Source: Hymenobacter arizonensis
GTDB taxonomy: Bacteria > Bacteroidota > Bacteroidia > Cytophagales > Hymenobacteraceae
Direction of reading: 5' to 3'
Assembly (NCBI RefSeq): GCF_900115775.1
Contig: NZ_FOXS01000001.1
Location: forward strand, 868,001 to 932,000
Length of the DNA: 64,000 bases
Part shown: piece by piece, positions 35,301 to 43,954 of the stretch
How positions within the stretch are numbered: the first letter of the stretch is position 1
Layout of the letters: each line of letters begins with the position of its first letter
The notes under the pieces: generated by a model
Told to the model about the DNA's origin: nothing
What the model saw: the letters and a program-made list of their open reading frames with translations, nothing else
The model's database searches: none
Translations under genes and position numbers: made by a program

Positions 35301-35569
35301 TACAGGCCGCTCACGGCGTAGTAGTACTCGGCATCGGCGGTGCGGTCCGTCGGGATGGGGCTGGCTTGGCTGGTGTGCACGGGTTCCAAGGCCAGGTATT
35401 GCCGAAATGCCTGCTTGGCCGCGCCGTACTGGCCGCGGTCAAACAGTTCTAATCCCTCCTGAAAGAACCGCTCGTCGGCGGCGAAAACTTGGGTTTGCTG
35501 GGCGTGGGCTGCCATTGGCGCCGCGGCACTCAGGGCCGCGGCCAGCGCCAGCTGGGGAAATAGCTTCAT
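32327..35569 (-). CDS. Large periplasmic TPR protein
   Basis: From ATG 35569 the product has 1080 residues: a signal peptide (MKLFPQLALAAALSAAAPMA, cleavage after AHAQ), then a continuous array of TPR/Sel1-like helices (FFQEGLELFDRGQYGAAKQA, FELGKFYFDQKNYEASIRYL, RSDFQRVLTNFPRSEAA-type units), and a Pro/Ala/Lys-rich tail from about 1020. Such proteins resemble YbgF/CpoB-type and gliding- or envelope-assembly scaffolds of Bacteroidota. It leads the run TPR - barrel - SPOR - ExbB - ExbD - TonB, all on the minus strand with gaps of 8-153 bases, which suggests one envelope operon. Confidence 0.85.
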   Translation of the reverse strand: MKLFPQLALAAALSAAAPMAAHAQQTQVFAADERFFQEGLELFDRGQYGAAKQAFRQYLALEPVHTSQASPIPTDRTADAEYYYAVSGLYLLHPDAEGLILAFAEQHPAHPRSAVAYFELGKFYFDQKNYEASIRYLQKVAPDNLSNEQRAESDFKLAYSYFEQKDYEKARLLFDRSKQVPSQFKYSSSYYAGYLAYRAGDFAGARTDLAVAEQNDAYKPVVPAILSQIYYREGDYDGLISYATAALKNTPPPQNSAEIQLLVGDAFYQKENYKEAAEYFDRYAAIQKGKIEPKLQYKIGFANYKMGDFKGAIAGLRNVAVQRDSLGQNAAYHLGLSYVQANQKPQAVTAFEAARQGSFDKQITENATLKLGQVQYEQGNLPEVIAVLRDFSKKFPRSANQPTVDELLSTSFLASTDFSQALAYLEGLDERSEKLNATYQRVAYSQAATLYNNGNYGAALPLLDKSLKYPSDDALRAAAQVLRGEIYSVGQQYPDAIKAYTAAERSTRRGGVSAEETEFEQKARYGLGYAYYNTKQYDRARPQFQAYVSDKSAKPSDPNYHDATLRLADTYYVAKSYPQALELYDKVITANAADKDFAYYQKGRTLGLMGRRDEATNTLASLLKTNPNSRYAEEAVFQQAQLSFEAGEYQPAATGFSRLIDNRPNSPLLPQALQKRGVSYANLQQQEKAVADFQRVLTNFPRSEAASQALYSMQESLAALGRTEEFDAALASFKAQNPDSKATESVEFEAAKSLYLAEKYKPAIIRLESYLKQYPQTALGPDARFFLADSYLKTGDKQQGLTRLREVVTEGKSEFLNRAVGRLADLEFEHKNYSESAKYYERLRTSSTNRREVANATLGQMRSLYESGDYPGTRRVAEDLRTQAGATANATNAALLYMGKASYRAGSLDQAVTELAAAAAAAPNDVNGAEAQYYLAETLFKQKKNEEAIAAALKVNSSFSSYTLWQGRAFLLVADAYAAQGDNFQARGTLNSIIDNNFPVAEIVAGAKQRLKALGADQPDETPEPAAPKTAPTKAPAKTPAAPAPGKAAPTPAPTKGKAAAPRTNVQGNSIAPTEADSQR

Positions 35570-35612
35570 GAAAATACCTTGCATGGGGGCCGAATCGGGC
35601 CCGGGAAGTAGC

Positions 35613-35620
35613 CAAAAGTA
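35613..35620 (-). promoter_or_regulatory. -7 element TACTTTTG before the TPR envelope operon
   Basis: Exact TAnnTTTG on the minus strand, 43 bases before ATG 35569. A TTG lies upstream but 26 bases away. Confidence 0.4.
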
Positions 35621-35728
35621 GCGAAAAATGGCCGTAGGTTGCTAAGCAACGCCGAAATGCCTTCTCCATTGCCCCTTTTGTAGGGCCCAGTTTAAGTACG
35701 CCAGGCCCAGACCCACTCGCTGCTCCGA

Positions 35729-36787
35729 CTACCCCAGCACGCCTTCCGGTACTTGGTGCAGAATCAGCCACACCAGCTCCCGCAGAATCTCGCCGTCGTC
35801 CATCGAGCCACTCTCAATGCCCTTACTCTGCGCATCGGCCCTCCGAATAAGGTGAATGATGCCCACCACGCGCTCCACCGGGTACACGCGCAGGGCCTGC
35901 TGGTATTCCTTTTGGGCAAAGCTGTTCATGATACCCAGCTTTTTGAACTCGCCATCGGCAGGGTTGGGGCCCGCCTGGTGCAGTACCAAGAGCTTGCTGA
36001 AAAAGCCGAACAGCAAGGTCAGATTGGGAATGAGCGGGTTGGCCTTAGGGTTGGCCGCGAAGTAGCCCAGGATGCGGTTGGCCTTAAGTATGTCGCGCTG
36101 CACCAGGGCTTTTTGCAGCTCAAAAATGTTGTAGTCCTTGCTGATGCCCACCAGCTGCTGCACTAATTCCTCGTCGATGGGCTGCCCAGGTTTGAGGTTC
36201 AGCACCAGCTTGTCTACCTCATTGGCCAGCCGGCCGAGGTCGGCCCCGATGTACTCGGCCAACATGGCCGTGGCCTGCCCCGTAATCTGCTGGCCCCGGC
36301 TGCGCACATTGGCCGTAAGCCACTGCGGCACCTGGTTGTCGTAGAGCTTTTTGCTAGTCATAAGCACGGCTGGCGAGTCTTTGCCGCTCAGCAGCTTGCC
36401 CAGTTTCTTGCGGCTGTCCAGGGTCTTGTGCTTGTAGCAAAAGACCAGCACGGTGCTAGACAGCGGATTTTTTAGGTACGCTTCCAGAAAGGGCCAGCTC
36501 CGCTCCTGCTCCAAATCGGCCACAGACTGCGCCTCCTTCACAATCACCACCGAGCGTTCGGCCATCATCGGAAACCGCTTGGCTTGGCCCAATATGCCGG
36601 TCACGTCCACGTCCTTGCCATACAGCACCACTTGGTTGAAGCTGCGCTCGTGCTCAGCCAGCGCATTTTTCTCAATCAGGTCGGCTACGGCATCTATATA
36701 GTAGGGTTCTTCGCCCTGCAGGAAATACACGGGCTGAAACTGGCGCTGCTGCAGCTGCTTGAGAAGGACGTCGGCTTCTAGTATCAA
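35729..36787 (-). CDS. holA: DNA polymerase III, delta subunit
   Basis: HolA loads the sliding clamp as part of the clamp loader. ADVLLKQLQQRQFQPVYFLQ then GEEPYYID is the typical beginning, followed by AKRFPMMAERSVVIVKEAQ, YKHKTLDSRKKLGK, the AAA lid (LAEYIGADLGRLANEVDKLV), and C-terminal PNLTLLFGFFSKLLVLHQ. I place the start at TTG 36787: the open frame runs on to 36916, but a -7 element reading into the gene lies at 36849-36856 and the extra residues have no family equivalent. 352 residues, normal for HolA. Confidence 0.9.
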   Translation of the reverse strand: MILEADVLLKQLQQRQFQPVYFLQGEEPYYIDAVADLIEKNALAEHERSFNQVVLYGKDVDVTGILGQAKRFPMMAERSVVIVKEAQSVADLEQERSWPFLEAYLKNPLSSTVLVFCYKHKTLDSRKKLGKLLSGKDSPAVLMTSKKLYDNQVPQWLTANVRSRGQQITGQATAMLAEYIGADLGRLANEVDKLVLNLKPGQPIDEELVQQLVGISKDYNIFELQKALVQRDILKANRILGYFAANPKANPLIPNLTLLFGFFSKLLVLHQAGPNPADGEFKKLGIMNSFAQKEYQQALRVYPVERVVGIIHLIRRADAQSKGIESGSMDDGEILRELVWLILHQVPEGVLG

Positions 36788-36848
36788 TGGGTGAATGCGC
36801 GATTGGGTCAATGGGTGGAAGGACGGGCGGCCCGTTTCTCCACGCTGG

Positions 36849-36875
36849 CAAAGGTAAAACCGCCTAGTACCTTTG
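36849..36875. promoter_or_regulatory. Back-to-back -7 elements between holA and tyrS
   Basis: TACCTTTG occurs on the minus strand (36856-36849, towards holA) and on the plus strand (36868-36875, towards tyrS), 11 bases apart, so the two form a perfect 8-bp inverted repeat. Neither has a clear TTG at -33. Confidence 0.5.
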
Positions 36876-36939
36876 GGGTCACGTTGGCGGGTGAATTCTT
36901 CACTTTGTTCGCCCATTCACTCATTTACTCCTTCACGCA

Positions 36940-38259
36940 TTGGATTTAATTCAAGAACTGACCTGGCGCGGCATGTACCACGACGCCGTGCCCGGCACCG
37001 CCGAACACTTAGCGGCTAATGCTCCCATCACCGGCTATATCGGCTTCGACCCTACGGCAGCATCGCTGCACATTGGCAACCTGGCCACTATTATGCTGCT
37101 GGTGCACTTGCAGCGCGCTGGCCACCGACCCGTGGCTTTGGTGGGCGGCGCCACGGGCATGATTGGCGACCCCAGCGGCAAATCGGCCGAGCGCAACCTG
37201 CTCGACGAAGTGACCCTGCGGCGGAACCAAGACGGCATTCGGGCGCAGTTGGAGAAGTTCCTGAACTTTTCCGAAGGCCCCACCGGAGCACTGGTGGTCA
37301 ACAATTACGACTGGTTTAAGGAGTTCGGCTTCCTGCAGTTTCTGCGCGAAGTAGGCAAGCACCTTACCGTGAATTACATGATGGCCAAAGACTCGGTGAA
37401 GCGCCGCATCAGCGGCAACGAGGACAGCGGCGCCGAAGGCCTCAGCTACACCGAGTTCAGCTACCAGCTGCTGCAGGGCTACGATTTCGTGCATCTTAAC
37501 AAAACCCTGGGCTGCACCCTGCAAATGGGGGCCTCCGACCAGTGGGGTAACATCACCACGGGCACGGAGCTGATTCGCCGCATCTCCAACGCAGAAGGCA
37601 CCGAAGCCAAAGCCTACGCCCTCACCGGCCAGCTCATCACCAAGGCCGACGGCACGAAGTACGGCAAGTCGGAAACGGGCACCGTGTGGCTCGACGCTTC
37701 CCTGACTTCGCCCTACCAGTTCTATCAGTTCTTCTTCAACGCCGCCGACGCTGACGCCCCGCGCCTCATTCGCGTGTTCACCCTGCTCACCGAGGACGAA
37801 ATCTTGGCCCTGGAAGCCGAACACGCCCAGGCGCCGCACCTGCGCGTGCTGCAAAAAGCGCTGGCCCGCGACGTCACCACCCGCGTGCACTCCGCCGAAG
37901 CCACCGAAGCCGCCATTGCCGCCTCGGAAGTACTGTTTGGCAAAGGCGACCTAGCCGCTTTGCAGTCACTAGACGAAGCCACCCTGCTCGATGTGTTTGC
38001 TGGCGTCCCGCACATCCACGTCATGCGCTCTGAGGTGGAAGGACTCAATGCAGTCACGCTGCTTAGCGACAGCACCATGCACAAAATCTTCCCTTCGAAA
38101 GGCGAAGCCAAAAAGATGATTCAGGCCGGCGGGGTGAGCATCAACCGCGAAAAAGTAGCTTCCCCCGAAGCTGCGGTCGCGGCCCTGCCACTGCTGGCTG
38201 GGAAATACCTGGTGGCGCAAAAAGGCAAGAAGAACTATTTCCTGATTGAGTTAGAATAG
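36940..38259 (+). CDS. tyrS: Tyrosyl-tRNA synthetase
   Basis: TyrS charges tRNA-Tyr. The class I signatures are visible: [20 protein letters not shown] (HIGN form of HIGH) and the KMSKS equivalent [23 protein letters not shown] and [20 protein letters not shown] bind tyrosine. A C-terminal S4 RNA-binding domain ([20 protein letters not shown]) completes it. The start is TTG 36940 ([14 protein letters not shown]), in the conserved position. 439 residues. A strong terminator follows. Confidence 0.96.
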   Translation: MDLIQELTWRGMYHDAVPGTAEHLAANAPITGYIGFDPTAASLHIGNLATIMLLVHLQRAGHRPVALVGGATGMIGDPSGKSAERNLLDEVTLRRNQDGIRAQLEKFLNFSEGPTGALVVNNYDWFKEFGFLQFLREVGKHLTVNYMMAKDSVKRRISGNEDSGAEGLSYTEFSYQLLQGYDFVHLNKTLGCTLQMGASDQWGNITTGTELIRRISNAEGTEAKAYALTGQLITKADGTKYGKSETGTVWLDASLTSPYQFYQFFFNAADADAPRLIRVFTLLTEDEILALEAEHAQAPHLRVLQKALARDVTTRVHSAEATEAAIAASEVLFGKGDLAALQSLDEATLLDVFAGVPHIHVMRSEVEGLNAVTLLSDSTMHKIFPSKGEAKKMIQAGGVSINREKVASPEAAVAALPLLAGKYLVAQKGKKNYFLIELE

Positions 38260-38316
38260 GCTGCTAGATTGGTTCGGAAGAGCCAGCTTGCTTCAAACTC
38301 GTATATTCAAAAAGTA

Positions 38317-38348
38317 AAAAGGCCCCGCTGCATGCAGCGGGGCCTTTT
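38317..38348. terminator. Perfect palindromic terminator between tyrS and the histone gene
   Basis: AAAAGGCCCCGCTGCA followed at once by its reverse complement (16 bp, no unpaired loop on paper). Works for tyrS and, from the other side, for the minus-strand histone gene. Confidence 0.85.
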
Positions 38349-38415
38349 CATTGGCGTTAGCCAGGCCACTTATTCAAAGGGCTTCGCAAAGCCCGACAGC
38401 CTAAGTGGCTTAGGA

Positions 38416-38676
38416 TTACTTCTTCTTAGCAGCAGGAGCCTTCTTGGCAGCAGCAGGAGCGGCTTTCTTAGCAGCGGGAGCGGCTTTAGCAGCACCGGCA
38501 GCACCGGCGTTCTTGGTGTTCTGCACTTCGGTGCGGAACTCCTGGGCCATCGTCTTCAGCTCCTGCATGCCTTTGCGCACGCGGGTGCCGGCAGCAGCAT
38601 TCTGCTTGTCGTAAAATTTCGAAAAGTCGTCTTCGAGCGACATCACGAGGTCCTTCAGTTTGCCGAAATTGTTCAT
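38416..38676 (-). CDS. Histone H1-like (Hc1-type) DNA-binding protein
   Basis: The 86-residue protein has an N-terminal helical part (NNFGKLKDLVMSLEDDFSKF then YDKQNAAAGTRVRKGMQELK), and a C-terminal tail of Ala, Lys and Pro only (AAPAAKKAAPAAAKKAPAAK). This matches the H1/Hc1-like proteins of Chlamydia and many Bacteroidota, which bind and compact DNA through the basic tail. The tail is encoded by a low-complexity stretch at about 38416-38500. It is a single-gene unit between two terminators. Confidence 0.85.
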   Translation of the reverse strand: MNNFGKLKDLVMSLEDDFSKFYDKQNAAAGTRVRKGMQELKTMAQEFRTEVQNTKNAGAAGAAKAAPAAKKAAPAAAKKAPAAKKK

Positions 38677-38730
38677 CGGGGGTTTGGGGTTTGGGGTGAA
38701 AAATGAATTGGTTTTGCTGTTAAGCCGGCC

Positions 38731-38760
38731 CTAATATACAGGGATTTCAAATGCAAGCAA
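38731..38760 (-). promoter_or_regulatory. Weak candidate promoter of the histone gene
   Basis: Minus strand TTG (38760-38758), 19-base spacer, TATATTAG (38738-38731); the -7 element matches only 6 of 8 consensus positions. Confidence 0.25.
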
Positions 38761-38870
38761 GTTTTCCACTTTTTTTCCAAAACCCCCTCCCCTGCTTTTG
38801 GAGGCCGATTTTCTCAAAAAAAAGGCCATTTCCACGCAGCCACCTCTCGCCCCCGCTCTTAGCATAGTAC

Positions 38871-38911
38871 CAAAACAAAAGCGCCGGCAACCCTTGCGGG
38901 TCACCGGCGCT
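38871..38911 (-). terminator. Terminator of the alpha-oxoamine synthase gene
   Basis: On the minus strand AGCGCCGGTGACCC pairs with GGGTTGCCGGCGCT (one mismatch), then TTTTGTTTTGG. Confidence 0.8.
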
Positions 38912-38930
38912 AAGTGCCTCAGCGGCATTT

Positions 38931-40178
38931 TTAGGCAGTTTGGAAGGGAGCAGGCGTTTTGTTGTAAAGCCCTTTTGCAAGCTTCTCGCCCATGGCCTCA
39001 AAAGCCACAATCGTTTCTTGCACGTCTTCGAGCGTGTGCATGGCCGTGGGGATTAGGCGCAGCATAATCACGCCCTTCGGTACCACCGGATACACCACTA
39101 TAGAGCAGAAAATGCCGTGATTCTCACGCAAATCGAAGGTTAGCGCCGTTGCTTCGGACAGTTCGCCGTTTAGCAGCACCGGCGTAACCGGCGATTCGGT
39201 GGTGCCAAGGTTGAAGCCCTTTTCTTTCAGTCCCCCTTGCAGGGCCCGCACAATGGTCCAGAGCTTTTCACGGTATTCCGGATGGTTGCGAATCAGCTCC
39301 AGGCGCTTCAGTGCGCCAATTACTAACGGCATGGGCAGCGATTTAGCAAAAATCTGGCTACGCATGTTGTATCGCAAATATTCAATCACGCTTTCTTGTC
39401 CGGCTACGAACGCACCGATGCTGGCCATGCTCTTAGCAAACGTGTAAAAAATTAGGTCTACGCCCTCTGAGCAGCCCAAATGTTCAGCTGTTCCGGCTCC
39501 GGTGACCCCCAGCGTGCCAAAACCATGAGCATCGTCAACGAAGAGGCGGAAGTCGTATTTTTTCTTTAGTTCGACGATTTCGCGCAGCTTGCCCAAATTG
39601 CCCGACATGCCGAACATGCCCTCCGTAATTACCAGGATGCCGCCACCGGTTTCGTCGGTTAGGCGCTTGGCGCGCTCGAGCTGCTTCTCCAGGTTCTCGA
39701 TGTTGTTGTGAGGGAACACAAACCGCTTGCCCTGGTGCAGGCGCACGCCGTCGATGATGCAGGCGTGCGACTCGGCGTCGTACACAATGGCATCGTGCCG
39801 GCTCACCAGCGCGTCGATGATGCTCACCACGCCCTGGTAGCCGAAGTTGAGCAGCAAGGCGCCGGGCTTTTGCACGAAGTCGGCCAACTCGTTTTCCAGC
39901 TGCTCGTGCAGGGTCGAGTTGCCGCTCATGATGCGCGCGCCCATGGGATAGGCCATGCCGTACTCCGAGGCCCCGTCGATATCGGCTTGCCGCACTTCGG
40001 GATGATTGGCCAGGCCGAGGTAGTTATTCAGGCTCCAGGTCAGAACCTCCTTGCCGCGAAACTGCATGCGGGGATGGATTTGACCCTCCAACTTGGGGAA
40101 AGCAAAATAACCGTGGGCGTAATGCGATTGCGAGCCCAAGGGGCCGCGGTTGGCCGAAATCCGGTCGAAAATATCCAC
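38931..40178 (-). CDS. Alpha-oxoamine synthase (serine palmitoyltransferase / cysteate acyltransferase type)
   Basis: This 415-residue PLP enzyme belongs to the family of 2-amino-3-ketobutyrate CoA ligase, AONS and serine palmitoyltransferase. Visible are SLNNYLGLANHPEV, GARIMSGNSTLHEQLENELA, DAESHACIIDGVRL, VDDAHGFGTLG, and the PLP lysine in FYTFAKSMASIGAF. In Bacteroidota members of this type make the long-chain base of sphingolipids (from serine) or of sulfonolipids such as capnine (from cysteate); the sequence alone does not tell me which. No other lipid gene is adjacent. A -7 element lies 86 bases upstream. Confidence 0.85.
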   Translation of the reverse strand: MDIFDRISANRGPLGSQSHYAHGYFAFPKLEGQIHPRMQFRGKEVLTWSLNNYLGLANHPEVRQADIDGASEYGMAYPMGARIMSGNSTLHEQLENELADFVQKPGALLLNFGYQGVVSIIDALVSRHDAIVYDAESHACIIDGVRLHQGKRFVFPHNNIENLEKQLERAKRLTDETGGGILVITEGMFGMSGNLGKLREIVELKKKYDFRLFVDDAHGFGTLGVTGAGTAEHLGCSEGVDLIFYTFAKSMASIGAFVAGQESVIEYLRYNMRSQIFAKSLPMPLVIGALKRLELIRNHPEYREKLWTIVRALQGGLKEKGFNLGTTESPVTPVLLNGELSEATALTFDLRENHGIFCSIVVYPVVPKGVIMLRLIPTAMHTLEDVQETIVAFEAMGEKLAKGLYNKTPAPFQTA

Positions 40179-40263
40179 TGAAAAGACGGGGAATAGGGTG
40201 GTTGTAAAAGCAGAGTAGCGGCCACACCATGCGCGAGTATCTCACACACAGCAAGCCCAATCA

Positions 40264-40271
40264 CAAAGGTA
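40264..40271 (-). promoter_or_regulatory. -7 element TACCTTTG before the alpha-oxoamine synthase
   Basis: Exact consensus on the minus strand; the leader to ATG 40178 would be about 80 bases. Confidence 0.45.
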
Positions 40272-40457
40272 GCCCTGGGCCGCCGTTGTACATAATTTGG
40301 GCTTAATAACGGCGTAACGTGTCCGATGTTTAACGTAAGCCGTCAGTTTCCAACTTTCTTTGCGCCACAACTCCAGCTTCCCGCTGAAAATTCCTTCGTT
40401 CCAACTGCTTCCCACCCACTGCTCAACTCCTCTTCAGCTACATGCTGGAGTCCCCTC

Positions 40458-41969
40458 ATGAAGAAAATCTCCAAGCTGCTCGTTGCCAACCGGGGCGAAA
40501 TTGCCCTTCGTGTCCTCCGCTCTGCCAAAGAAATGGGCATTGCCACCGTGGCCATTTATTCCGAAGCCGACCGCAACGCCCTGCACGTCCGCTACGCCGA
40601 CGAGGCGGTGTGCGTCGGTCCGCCTGCCTCGGCCCAAAGCTATCTGCGAGGCGACAAGATTTTGGAAGTGTGCAAAGAGCTGGGCGTTGATGCCATTCAC
40701 CCCGGCTATGGTTTCCTTTCTGAGAATGCTGGCTTTGCCCGCGCCGTGCGCGAAGCTGGGCTCATCTTCGTGGGCCCCTCGCCCGAGGCCATGGAAATAA
40801 TGGGCGACAAGCTCTCGGCCAAGCAGGCCGTGAAAGCCTACAACATTCCGCTGGTGCCCGGCACCGACGAGGCCATCTCCGACGTGGCTGCCGCTAAGCA
40901 GATTGCCGAGGAAGTAGGCTTTCCCATTCTCATCAAAGCCTCGGCGGGCGGAGGCGGCAAAGGCATGCGCATCGTCAACCACGCCGGCGAGTTTGAGGAG
41001 CAGATGCAGCTAGCCATCAACGAGGCCATATCAGCTTTTGGTGATGGTGCCGTATTCATCGAAAAGTTTGTGACTGGCCCCCGCCACATCGAGATTCAGG
41101 TGTTGGGCGACGAACACGGCAACATCGTGCACCTCTTCGAGCGCGAGTGCAGCATTCAGCGCCGCCACCAGAAGGTGATTGAGGAAGCTCCGTCGTCGGT
41201 GCTCACGCCCGAGTTGCGCGCCCAAATGGGCCAATGCGCCGTAGACGTGGCCCGCGCCTGCAACTACACCGGCGCCGGCACCGTAGAGTTCTTGCTCGAC
41301 GATAAGCACAACTTCTACTTCCTGGAGATGAACACCCGCCTTCAGGTAGAGCACCCCGTCACGGAGCAAATCACGGGCCTCGACCTGGTGAAGGAACAAA
41401 TCAAAGTAGCCCAGGGCCAGCCCCTGGCCTTCGCTCAGGAAGACCTCACCATCACCGGCCACGCCCTGGAGCTGCGCGTGTACGCCGAAGACCCACAAAA
41501 CAACTTCCTGCCCGACATCGGTACTCTCAGCACCTACGTGCGCCCCCAGGGCCCCGGCGTGCGCGTCGACGACGGCTTTGAGCAGGGCATGGATATCCCG
41601 ATTTACTACGACCCCATGATTGCCAAGCTGGTGACCTTCGGGGCCGACCGCGCCGAGGCCATTGCCCGCATGCTGCGCGCCATTGAGGAATATAAAATCA
41701 CCGGCATCGAGACCACGCTGCCCTTTGGCACCTACGTGCTCACGCACCCCGCCTTCGTAAGCGGCAACTTCGACACGAACTTCATCCGCGACCATTTCAC
41801 GCCCACAACGCTGGCACCAACCGCCCCGGATGCAGCGACCGCAAAAGTAGCGGCCGCATTAGGTGCAATGCTCTTCAGCGAGAAGAAACCGAAGGCTGCC
41901 GTAGCAACTGGAGAAGCAGCGGGTGCAGAAACCTCGGGGTGGCGTCGGAACCGGCTGGGCGCGCGGTAA
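40458..41969 (+). CDS. accC: Biotin carboxylase subunit of an acyl-CoA carboxylase
   Basis: From ATG 40458 (KKISKLLVANRGEIALRVLR) the product has 503 residues. The ATP-grasp glycine loop KASAGGGGKGMRIV, FIEKFVTGPRHIEIQV, ERECSIQRRHQKVIEEAPS and MNTRLQVEHPVTEQ are all present, followed by the biotin carboxylase C-domain. No biotinyl domain is attached, so a separate BCCP is needed. The tail of about 50 Ala/Pro-rich residues is longer than in E. coli AccC and typical of acetyl/propionyl-CoA carboxylase alpha chains in this phylum; malonyl- or methylmalonyl-CoA formation cannot be separated here. The extra 44 codons upstream are not conserved. Confidence 0.9.
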   Translation: MKKISKLLVANRGEIALRVLRSAKEMGIATVAIYSEADRNALHVRYADEAVCVGPPASAQSYLRGDKILEVCKELGVDAIHPGYGFLSENAGFARAVREAGLIFVGPSPEAMEIMGDKLSAKQAVKAYNIPLVPGTDEAISDVAAAKQIAEEVGFPILIKASAGGGGKGMRIVNHAGEFEEQMQLAINEAISAFGDGAVFIEKFVTGPRHIEIQVLGDEHGNIVHLFERECSIQRRHQKVIEEAPSSVLTPELRAQMGQCAVDVARACNYTGAGTVEFLLDDKHNFYFLEMNTRLQVEHPVTEQITGLDLVKEQIKVAQGQPLAFAQEDLTITGHALELRVYAEDPQNNFLPDIGTLSTYVRPQGPGVRVDDGFEQGMDIPIYYDPMIAKLVTFGADRAEAIARMLRAIEEYKITGIETTLPFGTYVLTHPAFVSGNFDTNFIRDHFTPTTLAPTAPDAATAKVAAALGAMLFSEKKPKAAVATGEAAGAETSGWRRNRLGAR

Positions 41970-42004
41970 TTCATTCGCCGAGAGATTGACAGCATCAGTA
42001 TAAG

Positions 42005-42055
42005 GCAAAACAAGCCAACCGCGAATTCAACCGCAGGTTGGCTTGTTTTGCTTTC
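42005..42055 (+). terminator. accC terminator
   Basis: GCAAAACAAGCCAACC (42005-42020) pairs perfectly over 16 bp with GGTTGGCTTGTTTTGC (42036-42051), then TTTCA. Usable in both directions. Confidence 0.8.
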
Positions 42056-42072
42056 ACAATTACCATAGCCTA

Positions 42073-43452
42073 ATGTCTTTTGCAACCGCGTTGGATGCAT
42101 CTACCAACCAATTTTCCCGGCGGCAAGAAGCTGTGCTAATTGCAGCAGTGGCGGCCGCCTATGTAGCCTATTTGTTTACTTCCGAGTACATCAAATTATA
42201 CTACGACGCCGAAGACTACTGGCAACTTGGCCACCGTTTTTATCACCTCGGCCGTTTTGAGCTACTGGCCTACGATGATTCTCTGCGTGGTTACAGCTAT
42301 CCGCTGGTAAATTTTCTGTGCTTAGCTGTTCGCAAGGCTTTGCAGGTTGAGGCCATCACGGTAGTAAAATGCTTTAACGTAGGGCTAGCGGCATTCTTTT
42401 TCGGTTTCCTTGCTCCTCGTTTGTGGCAGGTTACTACTCACACAGTGCCACTTACACTTGCGCGGCGATGCTTGTTCGCAGCACTAGGGTTCATTTTCTG
42501 GCGGGGTTACTTCAATTTTTCACTCTCAGATTTTCCGGCCCTCATCGCTCTGGTTGCTTCCCTCTGGCAAGTTCAGCAGAGGGGCCTCCGGGCAGCTTTT
42601 CTGGCTGGGGTTGCCTTGGCGTTGGCAGTGAATATTCGCTCGATTTATCTGGCTTCTGTGCCGACAGTTTTGCTGCTAGTTTTTCTTAGCCCGCGGCAGT
42701 TATGGTGGCCCCGGCTGCTGGTGTTATCGTTAGGAGCCGGACTGATATTGGCGCCGCAATGGCTTATTAACCGCCGTCATTTTAATGCCAATACCCCCCT
42801 TGTGTTAGCCGTATCGCCCACTTTGAATATCCAAAACCTCTACTTAGAGAAGTTAAAGTGGGGCTTGCTCAATATAAAATGTGAGACAGCAATAGGCTGG
42901 CAACTGCCCTCGGGTCAGATGACTTTTCTCGATGCCAAAGGTGCTGACTTGATGCTTGCCGAGAACCTAAACGATTTTACATCAACATGGCACTATCTGC
43001 AGGTCACACTTCGGCATCCGCGAGTAATAGCAAGTAGCTATGTCCGCCACATATTTGCCGGACTTGACATCACCCATCCCACCCCGTACATTAAGCGCTG
43101 GGAACCATCACAGTGGCTGCAAGGCCTCAATTATACGCTTTGGTTTTGGGTAGTACTTGCGGCATTTCGTTTCCGTCCTACCATGCGGCAAGGACTCGTG
43201 TTGGGTTCGCTGCTTTTACCCTGCTTGGCTGTATTGCCTATGAGCATGGAAATCAGATATTTGTTACCACTGCACTTGCTGCTGTTGTCCGTCGTCGCCT
43301 TTGATAGTTGGCCTGTCTGGGCTGTAGCCACAATTCGCCGTGCTGCGATAACCGCAGTAGCTTCAGTACTATTTGTTTGGTGCTGCTTCTCCTTATCGGC
43401 AAATGTTACCAAGTCCGTTGAGCCTCGGTACCATGCTCATCTACTCAAATGA
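42073..43452 (+). CDS. Multi-spanning membrane protein, GT-C glycosyltransferase-like
   Basis: The 459-residue product has about ten hydrophobic segments (for example AVLIAAVAAAYVAYLF, VGLAAFFFGFLA, PTVLLLVFLS, LLVLSLGAGLILAPQWLI, LLPLHLLLLSVVAF). An early acidic loop, YYDAEDYWQLGHRFYHLG, directly after the first span resembles the catalytic Asp/Glu-containing first loop of GT39/ArnT-like (GT-C) enzymes, which move sugars from lipid carriers at the membrane. Codon use is less GC-rich than in accC. It is an orphan between accC and a toxin-antitoxin pair, which fits a horizontally acquired gene. Function is inferred from topology only. Confidence 0.6.
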   Translation: MSFATALDASTNQFSRRQEAVLIAAVAAAYVAYLFTSEYIKLYYDAEDYWQLGHRFYHLGRFELLAYDDSLRGYSYPLVNFLCLAVRKALQVEAITVVKCFNVGLAAFFFGFLAPRLWQVTTHTVPLTLARRCLFAALGFIFWRGYFNFSLSDFPALIALVASLWQVQQRGLRAAFLAGVALALAVNIRSIYLASVPTVLLLVFLSPRQLWWPRLLVLSLGAGLILAPQWLINRRHFNANTPLVLAVSPTLNIQNLYLEKLKWGLLNIKCETAIGWQLPSGQMTFLDAKGADLMLAENLNDFTSTWHYLQVTLRHPRVIASSYVRHIFAGLDITHPTPYIKRWEPSQWLQGLNYTLWFWVVLAAFRFRPTMRQGLVLGSLLLPCLAVLPMSMEIRYLLPLHLLLLSVVAFDSWPVWAVATIRRAAITAVASVLFVWCCFSLSANVTKSVEPRYHAHLLK

Positions 43453-43483
43453 GGCTGATCTGCATAGCGCAGCATCACTTTAA

Positions 43484-43945
43484 CTAATTCATGTCCTCCT
43501 GCTTAATCCGCGGGTCAAAGGCAAAGTCCTCCCAACCCGCAATGCGAATCTGCCCAAAATCCGGATGGCGAGTGTTGAGCACATAATTGTGCTCGTGAGA
43601 AATGATAGAGGACGGCACCCGCAGCACAGCAGCCGCTTGCCGCTGGTACCACGCGGCGCCTAGCGGCTGGCAGCGGGCGTAGTGGCGCGGCAGCTGCCAC
43701 TCTTCGGGCATTTGCTCTAGAGTTAATTCCTCTATTGCCAGAGCATCAGGAACCTCGATGCGGATAACTTTAAAAAGGCTGTTCAGGCCTTCGCCGCTGC
43801 GGTGCACCACGTTTTCGAGGCAGGCTAGAGCGCGGCTGCCAGCGGCGTAAATAACCAACTGTCCGCGCAGGTTCCAGCGGCCGGGGTTACCAGAGGCCAC
43901 CAGTTCGCCGGCGTACTTCGCTAGGCAAATACGGTAGATTTCCAC
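43484..43945 (-). CDS. RES-domain toxin
   Basis: The 153-residue protein shows the RES fold: MEIYRICLAKYAGELVASGN then PGRWNLRGQLVIYAAGSRAL and ACLENVVH, with the conserved Arg23-Trp24-Asn25 and Glu44, and a later Ser in RVPSSIISHEHNYVLN. RES toxins such as MbcT degrade cellular NAD+, which stops growth. The antitoxin gene ends 9 bases upstream on the same strand, the usual antitoxin-first order. All conserved positions I can check are intact, so the toxin is likely functional. Confidence 0.88.
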   Translation of the reverse strand: MEIYRICLAKYAGELVASGNPGRWNLRGQLVIYAAGSRALACLENVVHRSGEGLNSLFKVIRIEVPDALAIEELTLEQMPEEWQLPRHYARCQPLGAAWYQRQAAAVLRVPSSIISHEHNYVLNTRHPDFGQIRIAGWEDFAFDPRIKQEDMN

Positions 43946-43954
43946 GTTCGCAGC

